Origin: Pseudomonas fluorescens
Lineage (GTDB): Bacteria > Pseudomonadota > Gammaproteobacteria > Pseudomonadales > Pseudomonadaceae
Direction of reading: 5' to 3'
Length of the DNA stretch: 64,000 nt
NCBI RefSeq assembly: GCF_902497895.1
Contig: NZ_CABVHQ010000024.1
Coordinates: 1-64,000 of the forward strand
Part shown: piece after piece, positions 1 through 8,534 of the stretch
Position numbering within the stretch: position 1 is the first letter of the stretch
Layout of the letters: each line of letters starts with the position of its first letter
Program-made: the position numbers and the translations under genes
The notes under the pieces: model-generated
What the model was told of the DNA's origin: nothing
Database searches by the model: none
Seen by the model: the letters and a program-made list of their open reading frames with translations, nothing else

Positions 1-9
1 CACCCTACC

Positions 10-142
10 TGTGGCGAGGGGGCTTGCCCCCGCTGGGTCGCGAAGCGGCCCTAAAACCGGCAATCTCGGTTTTCCAGGTAGAACGCATCCGCCGGTTTTA
101 CGACTGCTGCGCAGCCGAGCGGGGGCAAGCCCCCTCGCCACA
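10..142. repeat. REP pair (BIME), GC-rich type
   Basis: Two inverted copies of a palindromic element face each other: the left arm reads TGTGGCGAGGGGGCTTGCCC at 10-29 and its complement ends at 142. The inner parts carry GAAGCGGCC and ACGACTGCTGCGCAGCC. This is the REP doublet layout common in Pseudomonas. Positions 1-280 hold no gene; at 186-212 there is a single copy of a second repeat (GAGGGTTGGGGTGAGGGGTG) that recurs as an inverted pair at 30121-30324. Confidence 0.8.
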
Positions 143-280
143 GTATTCGGCAGCCCTTAAAAGATGCGTAGATACCTATGCCCCTTGGGGAGAGGGTTGG
201 GGTGAGGGGTGGATTGCGGATCAGCACACAGGACCCAGCCCACACCGCGATGCGCGCAGCGCGGGCGGATCCGGCGGGGG

Positions 281-1465
281 TTACCAGGTCAGCACGGCGC
301 CGAGGGCGACGGTGTCGGTGTTTTCATTCTGGGCGACGGTGTCGTGGCCTTCGATTTCAAACTGGTTGTATTCGGCCACCAGCTTGAGGTTGTCATTGAC
401 GTCATGGAACAGCGCGATCCCGCGGGTTTCATAATCCGCGCCGCTGCCGACCACGCCGTTGCCGTCGTCCTTGGTCTTGCCGTAGGACAGCGCCAGGCGG
501 TTTTTGCCGAGTTTGTAGGAGCCCTGCACCAGGTAGCCGTCGCTGTCGACTTCACGCAAGGTCGCTTCGCCGGCGTTGTTGGTGAAGAACGGGTTGATGC
601 CCTTGGCCTGGAAACCCGAACCGGTCAGCGAGAAGCCGCCCATTTTCGCCTGCACGCCGTAGCCGACGCCTTTGGAGGTGATCGACTGCACGCTGGAGTC
701 GGTGTTTTCCGAAGTCTGGTAGCTGCCGTTGACCCAGCTGTAGATCTTCGCGCCACCGACGTCGAACTGGTAGGTGATCTCGCTCTCGGTCCGCGGGTTT
801 TCCTGGTAGGCCTTGCCCAACGCGCTGTCATCGTTGGTGTCCACCGGATCCATGATCCCCACCGCGATGCGCAGGCCTTCCATGACCGGTGTGCGGTAGG
901 TGATCTGCGAGGTCGGGAACGGGTACGGGTAGCCGGTGCCGATGTTGCCGAACGACACCCCGCCGCCATCCACCAGCCCCAGGGTGTCGCTGACCTGGCC
1001 ATAACCGGCGAGCATCTCGTCGAGCAGGATGTTGGAGCGGGCGAACAGCCCGAAGTCTTTACCAATCAGCACTTCGCCCCAGCCCGGATTGCCCACGGTG
1101 CCGTAGAACTGCCGCACATCAATGGCGGTGTCGGTGCCGTTGGTTTCACTGTCGTTGATGGTCACCCAGAACGATGCCCGCGCACCGAGCTTCAAGTCTT
1201 CGACTTGCTTGCCCATGTTGAAACCCAGGTAGTTGGGCAAGAAGCCCATCTTGACCCGTGCCTGCCGACGGTCGAACTGCTCGCCCTCACGGTCGACGTC
1301 GCTGTTGACGTAGAAGGCGTTGATATAGCCATCGGTGGAGAAAGTGGTCTGATCCTTGTCGTACAGCATGATTTCGGCCTGGGCCATGGAACTCATGCCA
1401 AGGGCCGACAGACTGGCAATCAACGCAGGCAAGAAACAGTGCTGGAAATTCTTATTGTTGTGCAT
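281..1465 (-). CDS. Outer-membrane porin (Gram-negative porin family)
   Basis: Encodes 394 residues beginning with a Sec signal peptide (about 1-30, ending SSMAQA). The mature part has the alternating Gly/aromatic pattern of a beta-barrel (YINAFYVNSD, GARASFWVTIND, YGVQAKMGGFSLTGSG) and ends in LTW, the terminal aromatic expected for BAM-dependent insertion. This matches general trimeric porins of about 350-400 residues. It probably allows passive diffusion of small solutes; the substrate cannot be read from sequence. It lies beside the D-lysine cluster at a place where KT2440-like genomes carry the D-lysine aminotransferase amaC, as I recall that order, so a link to uptake of the same nutrient is possible but unproven. 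A 427-codon open frame on the other strand is a shadow. Confidence 0.85.
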   Translation of the reverse strand: MHNNKNFQHCFLPALIASLSALGMSSMAQAEIMLYDKDQTTFSTDGYINAFYVNSDVDREGEQFDRRQARVKMGFLPNYLGFNMGKQVEDLKLGARASFWVTINDSETNGTDTAIDVRQFYGTVGNPGWGEVLIGKDFGLFARSNILLDEMLAGYGQVSDTLGLVDGGGVSFGNIGTGYPYPFPTSQITYRTPVMEGLRIAVGIMDPVDTNDDSALGKAYQENPRTESEITYQFDVGGAKIYSWVNGSYQTSENTDSSVQSITSKGVGYGVQAKMGGFSLTGSGFQAKGINPFFTNNAGEATLREVDSDGYLVQGSYKLGKNRLALSYGKTKDDGNGVVGSGADYETRGIALFHDVNDNLKLVAEYNQFEIEGHDTVAQNENTDTVALGAVLTW

Positions 1466-1682
1466 GGCGCGCTCCGCAACCGGGGGACTTGATGTCGGAG
1501 GCGATTATCGAAAGGCCGGGTCGTGCCTGACATGCTGCCTTGGCGGCAATTGGCAGCTGCTTTAGGTTGGCGAGAGTGACCCGGCAAGTTCGGTGTAAGA
1601 CCAGACTGCTACGAGGTGCGAAACTTAAGGCTTACGAGCGTGGGTCGATGGGATGATCGACCCGTCCGCCTCCTACATCTCC

Positions 1683-1855
1683 CGTAGCAGCTGCCGAAGG
1701 CTGCGTTCGGCCGCGAAGCGGTCGCAATATGGCAAACCGCGTCTGTGCTGGAGGAATGGGGCTGCAGGTTTTACGACTGCTTCGCAGCCCGAACGCAGCC
1801 TCGCAGGCTCGGCAGCTGCTACACGAGCCGAACGCAGGCTGCGCCAGCTGCTACG
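1683..1855. repeat. REP cluster, three palindrome copies
   Basis: A REP at 1683 (CGTAGCAGCTGCCGAAGGC) is followed by an inverted copy ending near 1823 and a third, shorter inverted copy (GAACGCAGGCTGCGCCAGC) ending at 1855. It fills most of the gene-free stretch 1466-1873 between porin and dpkA. I see no RNA gene or obvious regulatory site in the remainder. Confidence 0.8.
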
Positions 1856-1873
1856 AAGCGCGTTGTACCTGAG

Positions 1874-2908
1874 TCACTGCGCCAGTTCACGCAACTTTTT
1901 CAGTTCCGCAGCAGCCAGGGGAATACCTGTGCTGCGGGATTTTTCCCGGGTCAGATAACGCCTGTCACCGGGCATGCGCTCCAGCCCGACGGCGTGCATC
2001 TGCCGCACCAGTTCTGCGCTGCGGCTGGCGAAGCTGTTGTTGCCGCCGGCCTTGCTCGGGTCGATCAGGATCAGCAGCTGACCGGTCCAGGGGGTTTGCG
2101 CGCCGGGGTGTTTCGACCAGTCGAATTCGAAGGAAAAATTGCCTCCGGTCAGCGCCGCGGCCAGCAGTTCAACCATCATCGACAGCGCCGAGCCCTTGTG
2201 TCCGCCAAAGGGCAGCAAGGCACCCCCCGCAAGGATCGCCTGCGGGTCTTGGGTCGGTTGGCCCTGGCTGTCGACGCCCATGCCCGGCGGCAATTGTTCG
2301 CCTTTGCGCGCAGCGATCTGCACATCGCCATGGGCAATGGCGCTGGTGGCCAGGTCGAAAACAATCGGCTCGCCGCTGGCACGGGGCGCGGCAAAGGCAA
2401 TCGGGTTGGTGCCGAACAACGGCCGCTGCGCGCCATGGGGCACCACGCAGGTCATGCTATTGACCACACTCAGGGCCACCAGCCCCTGCCTGGCGAAGGG
2501 TTCGACGTCTGGCCACAACGCGGCGAAATGATGCGAGTTGCGAATCGCCAATACCGCGATCCCGGCGCTGCGGGCCTTTTCGATCAGCAGCTCACGGGCG
2601 GCAGCCAGTGCCGGCTGGGCAAAACCATTGGCGGCATCCACCCGCACGAAACCCGAGGCCAGATCTTCGACAATCGGCTGCGCCTGGCCATCGACCCAAC
2701 CACTGGCCAGCGACGACAAGTAACCGGGAATGCGAAACACCCCATGACTATGGGAGCCATCACGCTGCGCCCTGGCGCAGTTGTCGGCGAGGATCCGGGC
2801 GACCTCGGTGGAGGTGCCGTGGCGCTCGAAGACCTGTTGCAGCAACTGGCTCAACTCGGCCAGACCAAGATGCTCTACCTCGGGCGATACAGGGGCGGAT
2901 TGGGACAT
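1874..2908 (-). CDS. dpkA: Delta1-piperideine-2-carboxylate reductase (Ldh family)
   Basis: A 344-residue member of the malate/L-lactate/DpkA dehydrogenase family, a non-Rossmann NADPH fold. The visible signature elements are SHSHGVFR (52-59, catalytic Ser/His region), NSHHF (124-128), GTNPIAFA (166-173) and FGGHKGSALS (234-243). In this family DpkA reduces piperideine-2-carboxylate to L-pipecolate, with activity also on pyrroline-2-carboxylate. The assignment rests on context: it diverges from an RpiR regulator followed by an amino-acid ABC system and an AmaD-like oxidase, the arrangement known for D-lysine catabolism in P. putida. Without that context, other Ldh-family substrates would be possible. 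The stop lies just beside a REP cluster. Confidence 0.85.
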   Translation of the reverse strand: MSQSAPVSPEVEHLGLAELSQLLQQVFERHGTSTEVARILADNCARAQRDGSHSHGVFRIPGYLSSLASGWVDGQAQPIVEDLASGFVRVDAANGFAQPALAAARELLIEKARSAGIAVLAIRNSHHFAALWPDVEPFARQGLVALSVVNSMTCVVPHGAQRPLFGTNPIAFAAPRASGEPIVFDLATSAIAHGDVQIAARKGEQLPPGMGVDSQGQPTQDPQAILAGGALLPFGGHKGSALSMMVELLAAALTGGNFSFEFDWSKHPGAQTPWTGQLLILIDPSKAGGNNSFASRSAELVRQMHAVGLERMPGDRRYLTREKSRSTGIPLAAAELKKLRELAQ

Positions 2909-2954
2909 TGCGAAGCTCCGGAGACATTGTTATTGGGAGTGGGCTATAGCGGCC

Positions 2955-3004
2955 TGACTATCCAGTCATGCCAGTTATCTGTCAAATATTGACTTAATGA
3001 CAGA
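2955..3004. promoter_or_regulatory. Inverted repeats between dpkA and rpiR-type regulator
   Basis: The intergenic region carries two palindromes: TGACT-N4-AGTCA (2955-2968), and TCTGTCA (2978-2984) with TGACAGA (2998-3004) separated by 13 bases. Inside the second is a smaller palindrome, GTCAAATATTGAC (2981-2993). They sit between divergent genes, where the RpiR-family protein would be expected to bind. Operator function is inferred. Confidence 0.5.
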
Positions 3005-3051
3005 AAACATTCACCTTCTGCTCAAGCGCTGAATAACAATAGGAAACAGCC

Positions 3052-3927
3052 TTGAGCCAGCCCATCAAACAACGTCTTGAAAGCAGCTTGTCGACCGCCG
3101 CCGCCTCGGGCCGGGCGATCGCCAATTACATGCTGGCCAACCTCTACGAATTGCCCTTCCAGACCTCGGCGGATATCGCCGCCAAGCTGGGCGTCAGCGA
3201 GTCCACCGTCGGGCGCTTCTGCCGCTCCATCGGCTACAGCCACTTCAAAGACCTGAAAAACGACCTGAAAACCGATCTGGGCGAAGGTCCGTGGCTGGTC
3301 GGTGAGCGTTTGCAGGAATTCCGCCAGCAGTCCAACCAGAGCCCCCAAGGCTTGCCGCGCAGTTTCGAGCTGGAAGTCGGCGCGCTGATGAAAGTCTACG
3401 AATACAGCCTGACCCCGACCTGGCAAACCGTCAGCCAGCGCCTGGCCACAAGGCGCAAGGTGTTTGTCGCCGGTTTCCAGACCGAACGCGGTATCGCCGC
3501 ATCCATGGTGCATCTGCTGCAGTACCTGCGCGATGGCGTGCAGTTGGTGGATGGCGCCGCCGGGCATTACGCCGACGTGTTGCTGAGCAACCCCGAGGAG
3601 TGCGCGCTGGTGGTGTTCGAAGCCCGGCGTTATTCCCGTCACGCCCTGAATCTGTGTCGCAAGGCTCGCGAAGCCGGGATCCCGGTGACTCTGGTCACCG
3701 ACACCTTCTGCGACTGGGCCGAACAGAACGCCGATGAAGTGTTCCGCGTGCCCACCGAGTTCAACCTGTTCTGGGAGTCCACGGCGGCGATGCTGTCGCT
3801 GGTGCACCTGCTGGTCAACGAGGTGTGCAAGCAGCTGGGCCCCGAAGTCGAAAGACGTCTTGAAGCAACCGCTGCCTTACATAACGAGTTCGTTGGATAT
3901 ACATCCTCACCAGGACCAAAACAATAA
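3052..3927 (+). CDS. MurR/RpiR-family transcriptional regulator
   Basis: 291 residues starting at a TTG, with AGGAAA eight bases upstream; no ATG fits the N-terminus. An N-terminal RpiR helix-turn-helix is seen at about 39-62 (SADIAAKLGVSESTVGRFCR), followed by a SIS sugar/ligand-binding domain at about 120-265. Members sense phosphosugars or other metabolites. Its position, divergent from dpkA and upstream of the ABC/amaD operon, matches the regulator of the P. putida D-lysine cluster, so it most likely controls that pathway; whether as repressor or activator cannot be read here. Thirteen bases separate it from the next gene, so they are probably co-transcribed. Confidence 0.85.
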   Translation: MSQPIKQRLESSLSTAAASGRAIANYMLANLYELPFQTSADIAAKLGVSESTVGRFCRSIGYSHFKDLKNDLKTDLGEGPWLVGERLQEFRQQSNQSPQGLPRSFELEVGALMKVYEYSLTPTWQTVSQRLATRRKVFVAGFQTERGIAASMVHLLQYLRDGVQLVDGAAGHYADVLLSNPEECALVVFEARRYSRHALNLCRKAREAGIPVTLVTDTFCDWAEQNADEVFRVPTEFNLFWESTAAMLSLVHLLVNEVCKQLGPEVERRLEATAALHNEFVGYTSSPGPKQ

Positions 3928-3939
3928 TCGAGGTGTCAC

Positions 3940-4695
3940 TTGAAAAACGTCATTCACTTTGCAGCTACCTGCGCAATGGTTATCGCCGGAATCTCGGGGG
4001 CCCAGGCTGAGGTGCTGAAAATCGCTACCGAAGGCGCTTACCCACCGTTCAACTATGTGGACTCGGACAATAAGCTGCACGGCTTCGACGTCGATATCGC
4101 CAACGCCCTGTGCGAACGCATGAAAGTCGAGTGCACGATCGTCGCCCAGGATTGGGAAGGCATCATCCCGGCGCTGATGGCGAAGAAATACGATGCGGTA
4201 ATCGCCTCAATGATTGCCACCGATGAGCGCAAAAAGAAGATCGCCTTTACCAATCACTACTACCGTACCCCGCTCTCGGTCGCGGTGGCCAAGGACTCGG
4301 CCATCACCGACGCCCAGACCCGATTCAAAGGCCTGACGGTCGGCGCCCAGTCGTCTTCGACCCAGGCGATCTACGCCGAAGATCATTACGCCCCGGCCGG
4401 TGCCGACGTGAAGTTCTACCCAACGCTGGACGAAGCCAACAGCGACCTCGCCGCCGGCCGGCTGGACGGGGTGATTGCTGACAAGTTTCCGCTGCTGGCC
4501 TGGGCCGAAAGCACCGGCAAGGATTGCTGCAAGATTATCGGCGACGTCAATGGCACCACCGCCGACGCCTCGATCGCCGTGCGCCAGGAGGACAACGCCC
4601 TGCGTGAGCGGCTGAACAAGGCCCTGGACGAGATCGTCGCCGACGGCACCTACAAAAAGATCTCCAGCCGCTACTTCGCTTTCGATATCTACTGA
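3940..4695 (+). CDS. Amino-acid ABC transporter substrate-binding protein
   Basis: 251 residues, TTG start with GAGGTG at 3930-3935. The Sec signal peptide (1-23, ending SGAQA) is followed by a family-3 solute-binding fold with the typical opening EGAYPPFNYVDSDNKLHGFD, a central CTIVAQDWEGIIPALMAKKY segment and MIATDERKK. It resembles the lysine/arginine/ornithine-binding group (HisJ/ArgT-like). With the adjacent AmaD and DpkA, D- or L-lysine is the best guess for the ligand. Binds substrate in the periplasm and hands it to the permease pair downstream. Confidence 0.85.
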   Translation: MKNVIHFAATCAMVIAGISGAQAEVLKIATEGAYPPFNYVDSDNKLHGFDVDIANALCERMKVECTIVAQDWEGIIPALMAKKYDAVIASMIATDERKKKIAFTNHYYRTPLSVAVAKDSAITDAQTRFKGLTVGAQSSSTQAIYAEDHYAPAGADVKFYPTLDEANSDLAAGRLDGVIADKFPLLAWAESTGKDCCKIIGDVNGTTADASIAVRQEDNALRERLNKALDEIVADGTYKKISSRYFAFDIY

Positions 4696-4702
4696 GCCCT
4701 CG

Positions 4703-4726
4703 GGTCCGCGGCACTGGCCCCGGACC
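4703..4726 (+). terminator. Hairpin between binding-protein and permease genes
   Basis: GGTCCG (4703-4708) pairs with CGGACC (4721-4726), followed by TTCTTTCCT. The stem is short and the T run imperfect, so it looks like a partial terminator or a 3'-end stabiliser. Such hairpins in ABC operons often let the binding protein be made in excess over the membrane parts. Confidence 0.4.
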
Positions 4727-4807
4727 TTCTTTCCTGACATCCCTGCCCCGCGTTCGCCTTGAGCGCGGCGGCGGCGTGCAGGCTTAATTTCGCGAGAGGG
4801 TTCGGGC

Positions 4808-5527
4808 ATGTTCGAACATCTGTCACTGTTATCTTTCGCCAGCGGCGGCTGGGGCTCGGCCTTGCTGGCCGGTGCCCTGGTGACCATCGCCCTGGCCCTC
4901 AGCTGCGTGCCGATCGGCTTGCCGCTGGGTCTCGGCGTGGCCCTGGCAGCCCGCTCCAAACGCCGCTGGTTGCGGACTTCGGCCACGGTATTCTCCACGG
5001 TGTTCCGTGGACTGCCCGAGCTGCTGACCCTGCTGATCATTTACTACGGTTGCCAGATCGCTGCGCAGAAAATCCTCGCCGCCATGGGCTACCAGACCGA
5101 GGTGACGATCAATACCTTCGTCGCGGCAATGATCGCCTTCAGCCTGGTGTTCGCCGCGTTTTCCAGCGAAATCTGGCTGGGCGCCTTCAAGACTGTGCCC
5201 AAGGGCCAGTTCGAGGCCGCCGCGGCGCTGGGTTTGTCCAAGGGCACGACCTTTCGCAAGGTGGTCCTGCCACAACTGGCGCGCATTGCCCTGCCGGGCC
5301 TGTCGAATAACTGGTTGTCGCTGCTCAAGGACACCTCGCTGGTGTCGACCATTTCCCTGGTGGACCTGATGCGCCAGACCAACCTGGCAGTCAGCGTGAC
5401 CAAGGAACCGATGTTCTTCTATGCCGTGGCCTGCTTCGGTTACCTGTTTTTCTCGGCATTGTCCGGTCGTTTGTTCCATTTTCTCGAACAGTACTTCAGC
5501 CGCCATCAACGGAGTGCCCGGCCATGA
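4808..5527 (+). CDS. Amino-acid ABC transporter permease (HisQ-like)
   Basis: 239 residues, ATG at 4808 with GAGAGGG upstream. Hydrophobic segments occur at about 15-40, 60-85, 95-125 and 195-220. The ATPase-docking EAA loop is clear: EAAAALGLSKGTTFRKVVLP at about 137-156. This is the HisMQ/GlnP permease family of the inner membrane. Its stop overlaps the start of the second permease by four bases (ATGA), implying translational coupling. Confidence 0.85.
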   Translation: MFEHLSLLSFASGGWGSALLAGALVTIALALSCVPIGLPLGLGVALAARSKRRWLRTSATVFSTVFRGLPELLTLLIIYYGCQIAAQKILAAMGYQTEVTINTFVAAMIAFSLVFAAFSSEIWLGAFKTVPKGQFEAAAALGLSKGTTFRKVVLPQLARIALPGLSNNWLSLLKDTSLVSTISLVDLMRQTNLAVSVTKEPMFFYAVACFGYLFFSALSGRLFHFLEQYFSRHQRSARP

Positions 5528-6234
5528 GCTTCGATGATCTGTTGAATCTGTTCCTCAGCCCCGAGCTGCTCGAACGCTACGGCCCGCGCTTTATCGACGG
5601 CTTGCTGGTGACCGGCAAGTTGGTGGCGATTTCCTTCACCCTCGGCGCCCTGCTCGGCCTGCTGATCGCTCTGGGCCGGTTGTCGAGCAACCGGTTTTTG
5701 CGCAGCTTCACCGGCGCTTATGTGTACTTTTTCCGTGGCTCGCCGCTGCTCGCCCAGTTGTTTATGCTGTATTACGGCCTGGGTTCATTCAAAGGTTTCT
5801 GGCAGGACGTCGGCCTCTGGTGGTTCTTCCGCGATGCCTGGTTCTGCACCCTGCTGGCCTTCACCCTGAACACCGCGGCCTATCAGGCCGAGATCCTGCG
5901 CGGCGCCCTGCTGGCCGTTGCCCAGGGCCAGCGCGAGGCGTCGATAGCCCTGAGCCTGTCGCGCTGGACCACGTTTCGCAAAGTCATCCTGCCGCAGTCG
6001 TTGCTGGTGGCCATCGGGCCGCTGGGCAACGAGCTGATCCTGATGATCAAGGCCAGCGCCATTGCTTCGCTGGTGACCATCTATGACTTGATGGGCGTGA
6101 CCAAGCTGGCCTTCTCCCGCAGCTTCGACTTCCAGATCTACCTGTGGGCCGCCGTGCTCTACCTGCTGATCGTCGAAGTGGTGCGCCGCAGCCTGAAACT
6201 GATCGAAGGCCGTCTCGGCCGTCATCTGAACTGA
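5524..6234 (+). CDS. Amino-acid ABC transporter permease (HisM-like)
   Basis: 236 residues, overlapping the previous permease by four bases. The EAA loop reads REASIALSLSRWTTFRKVIL at about 138-157, and YVYFFRGSPLLAQLFMLYYG is the family's conserved early segment. It forms a heterodimer with the upstream permease. The next gene, amaD, starts 50 bases downstream, so the operon continues through the catabolic enzyme to the ATPase. Confidence 0.85.
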   Translation: MSFDDLLNLFLSPELLERYGPRFIDGLLVTGKLVAISFTLGALLGLLIALGRLSSNRFLRSFTGAYVYFFRGSPLLAQLFMLYYGLGSFKGFWQDVGLWWFFRDAWFCTLLAFTLNTAAYQAEILRGALLAVAQGQREASIALSLSRWTTFRKVILPQSLLVAIGPLGNELILMIKASAIASLVTIYDLMGVTKLAFSRSFDFQIYLWAAVLYLLIVEVVRRSLKLIEGRLGRHLN

Positions 6235-6283
6235 TCCGATTTTACCGGGCCGCCCAGGCAGCCCACGTACCAGGGATTTACCC

Positions 6284-7525
6284 ATGCATTGCGAAACCAT
6301 CGTTCTCGGCGCCGGGATTGTCGGCGTCAGCACCGCCCTGCAATTGCAGGCCCGCGGCCGCAAAGTGGTGCTGCTCGACCGCGAGCAACCGGGCAACGGC
6401 ACCAGCCATGGCAACGCCGGGCTGATCGAGCGTGCCAGCGTCATCCCCTATGCCTTTCCGCGCCAGCTCACCAAGCTGCTGCGTTACGGCCTCAATCAAC
6501 AGTCGGATGTGCGCTACAGCCTGCGCTACCTGCCCAAGGCCGGCCCGTGGCTGTTGCAATACTGGCGCCATTCCGGGCCCAAAGGCCTGGCTGCGGCGAC
6601 CCGCGCCATGTTGCCGCTGGTGGAACGCTGCGTCAGTGAGCACGAGCTGCTGGCTGAACCGGCGGGCATGAATGGCCTGATCCAGGGCGGCGGCTGGATC
6701 GAAGCCTTCAACGATCAGGCGGCATTCGAACAAGCCCGGCAGGACGCGCTGGACCTGAGCGAGTACGGATTGAATTATGCGGTGCTCGACCGGCAGCGGA
6801 TTCACCAACTCGAGCCCGGATTGCACGCCGATGTGGTGGGAGGCCTGCACTGGCTGGACCCCAAGACCGTCAGCGATCCCGGTGGCCTGACCCGTGGTTA
6901 CGCCGAACTGTTCCAGAAGCGCGGCGGGACTTTTGTCCTCGGCGATGCCCTGAGCCTGCGCCAGAACAATGGTCAATGGCAGGTGCACAGCGAGCAAGGA
7001 CTGATCACCGGCAATGAAGCGGTGGTCGCCCTCGGGCCACAGGCCCGGGGCATTTTCGAACCTCTGGGCTATCGTATTCCGCTGGCGATCAAGCGCGGCT
7101 ACCACATGCACTACGCGGCCAAACCCGGGGTCCGGATGCAGCATCCGATTCTCGACCCAGTCGGCGGTTACGTCCTGGCGCCGATGGTGCAAGGCATTCG
7201 TTTGACCACCGGCATCGAATTCGCCGACAGCGATGACCCCATCAACGAAATCCAGCTGCGCCGCTGCGAAGAACTGGCGCTGCATTTCTACCCGCTGGGT
7301 GAGCGCCTGGATGCCGAACCCTGGCTCGGTCGCCGGCCGTGTCTGCCGGACATGTGCCCGGTGATTGGCCCGGCCAGTCGCCATCCCGGATTGTGGTTCA
7401 ACTTCGGCCATGCACACCACGGCCTGACCCTGGGCCCTGTCAGCGGGCGCCTGCTGGCCGAGATGATGACCGGCAGCCTGCCGTTTACCGACCCGACACC
7501 CTACAGCGCCGAGCGCTTCCACTGA
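6284..7525 (+). CDS. amaD: D-lysine oxidase/dehydrogenase AmaD (DadA-like FAD enzyme)
   Basis: 413 residues. The N-terminal FAD-binding Rossmann motif is VLGAGIVG (Gly9, Gly11, Gly14), followed by [17 protein letters not shown], as in DadA-type D-amino-acid dehydrogenases. A C-terminal [17 protein letters not shown] segment completes the FAD site. It should deaminate D-lysine to an alpha-keto acid that cyclises to piperideine-2-carboxylate, the substrate of DpkA. Being embedded between ABC permease and ATPase genes is the arrangement I recall for P. putida amaD. By sequence alone it could be another D-amino-acid dehydrogenase. Confidence 0.8.
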   Translation: MHCETIVLGAGIVGVSTALQLQARGRKVVLLDREQPGNGTSHGNAGLIERASVIPYAFPRQLTKLLRYGLNQQSDVRYSLRYLPKAGPWLLQYWRHSGPKGLAAATRAMLPLVERCVSEHELLAEPAGMNGLIQGGGWIEAFNDQAAFEQARQDALDLSEYGLNYAVLDRQRIHQLEPGLHADVVGGLHWLDPKTVSDPGGLTRGYAELFQKRGGTFVLGDALSLRQNNGQWQVHSEQGLITGNEAVVALGPQARGIFEPLGYRIPLAIKRGYHMHYAAKPGVRMQHPILDPVGGYVLAPMVQGIRLTTGIEFADSDDPINEIQLRRCEELALHFYPLGERLDAEPWLGRRPCLPDMCPVIGPASRHPGLWFNFGHAHHGLTLGPVSGRLLAEMMTGSLPFTDPTPYSAERFH

Positions 7526-7542
7526 TCGCTGGAGAGACAAGC

Positions 7543-8331
7543 ATGCAATCTGCCACTGCCCTGCTGCAAACCCCGACGATCGCCGCCCCTGACACGCGCA
7601 AGGTGGTGGTCGATATCGCCGGCCTGAACAAGTTCTACGGCGCCTTCCATGTGCTGCATGACATCGACCTGCAAGTCCGCGAAGGCGAACGCATCGTGCT
7701 CTGCGGCCCGTCCGGCTCCGGAAAATCGACGCTGATCCGTTGCATCAATCGCCTGGAAATCGCCGAGAAAGGCCGGATCCTGATCGACGCCACCGACCTC
7801 TCGCAGAACACCCGACAGGCCGCCAAAGTCCGCAGCGAAGTGGGCATGGTGTTCCAACACTTCAACCTGTTCCCGCACATGAGTGTGCTCGACAACTGCA
7901 CCCTGGCGCCGATCTCGGTCCGCGGTCTGCCGCGCAAGAAGGCCGAAGAACTGGCGCGTCATTACCTGAACAAGGTCGGCATCGAAAACCAGGCCGACAA
8001 ATACCCCAGCCAACTCTCCGGCGGTCAGCAACAACGGGTGGCCATCGCCCGGGCGCTGTGCATGGAACCGAAGATCATGCTATTCGACGAGCCGACCTCG
8101 GCGCTGGACCCGGAAATGGTCAGTGAAGTGCTGGATGTGATGGTCAAGCTCGCCGGCAGTGGCATGACCATGCTCTGCGTCACCCACGAAATGGGCTTCG
8201 CCCGGCAAGTGGCCGAACGGGTGCTGTTTCTCGATGGCGGGAAAATCATCGAGGATGCGCCGCCGAACGACTTCTTCGGCGCGCCGAAAAGTGCCCGGGC
8301 CAAAGCCTTTCTTGCGCAGATAGTGCATTAA
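7543..8331 (+). CDS. Amino-acid ABC transporter ATP-binding protein
   Basis: 262 residues from the ATG at 7543, preceded by GGAGAG; an upstream in-frame extension overlaps amaD and is rejected. Walker A is GPSGSGKS (55-62), Q-loop FQHFN, signature LSGGQQQR (158-165), Walker B IMLFDEP (178-184) and the H-loop His215. It is a typical HisP/GlnQ ATPase that drives import through the permease pair. It closes the D-lysine uptake operon; no clear terminator follows. Confidence 0.88.
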   Translation: MQSATALLQTPTIAAPDTRKVVVDIAGLNKFYGAFHVLHDIDLQVREGERIVLCGPSGSGKSTLIRCINRLEIAEKGRILIDATDLSQNTRQAAKVRSEVGMVFQHFNLFPHMSVLDNCTLAPISVRGLPRKKAEELARHYLNKVGIENQADKYPSQLSGGQQQRVAIARALCMEPKIMLFDEPTSALDPEMVSEVLDVMVKLAGSGMTMLCVTHEMGFARQVAERVLFLDGGKIIEDAPPNDFFGAPKSARAKAFLAQIVH

Positions 8332-8430
8332 GGTCGGAACACTGGACAGTTTGCGGTGATCCGGATAGCTGCCGCAGGTAGCGGTTCCTGCGGCGAAATT
8401 CGGCACACAAACCGGATTTTTGCATGCTTA

Positions 8431-8454
8431 TGTATCCACGGCGAGCTGGATACA
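8431..8454. promoter_or_regulatory. Inverted repeat upstream of two-component system
   Basis: TGTATCCA (8431-8438) and TGGATACA (8447-8454) form a perfect 8-base inverted repeat with an 8-base spacer, flanked by TTGCAT on the left and TTGCAA on the right. It lies 80 bases before the response-regulator start. It may be an operator, for example for autoregulation; function is inferred from position only. Confidence 0.45.
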
Positions 8455-8534
8455 TTGCAATACAAAGGCCTGAGGGCAAGCCCGGCGAGGCTCGATATGC
8501 TGTGTCACCACCAGACACAGACAGGGCTGAGCAG

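Noticed and set aside
209..1492. 427-codon plus-strand frame opposite the porin gene
   Set aside because: Composition is typical of an antisense shadow; the porin on the other strand has a signal peptide and barrel pattern.
1745..2992. 415-codon plus-strand frame opposite dpkA
   Set aside because: It begins inside a REP and mirrors dpkA; no family features.
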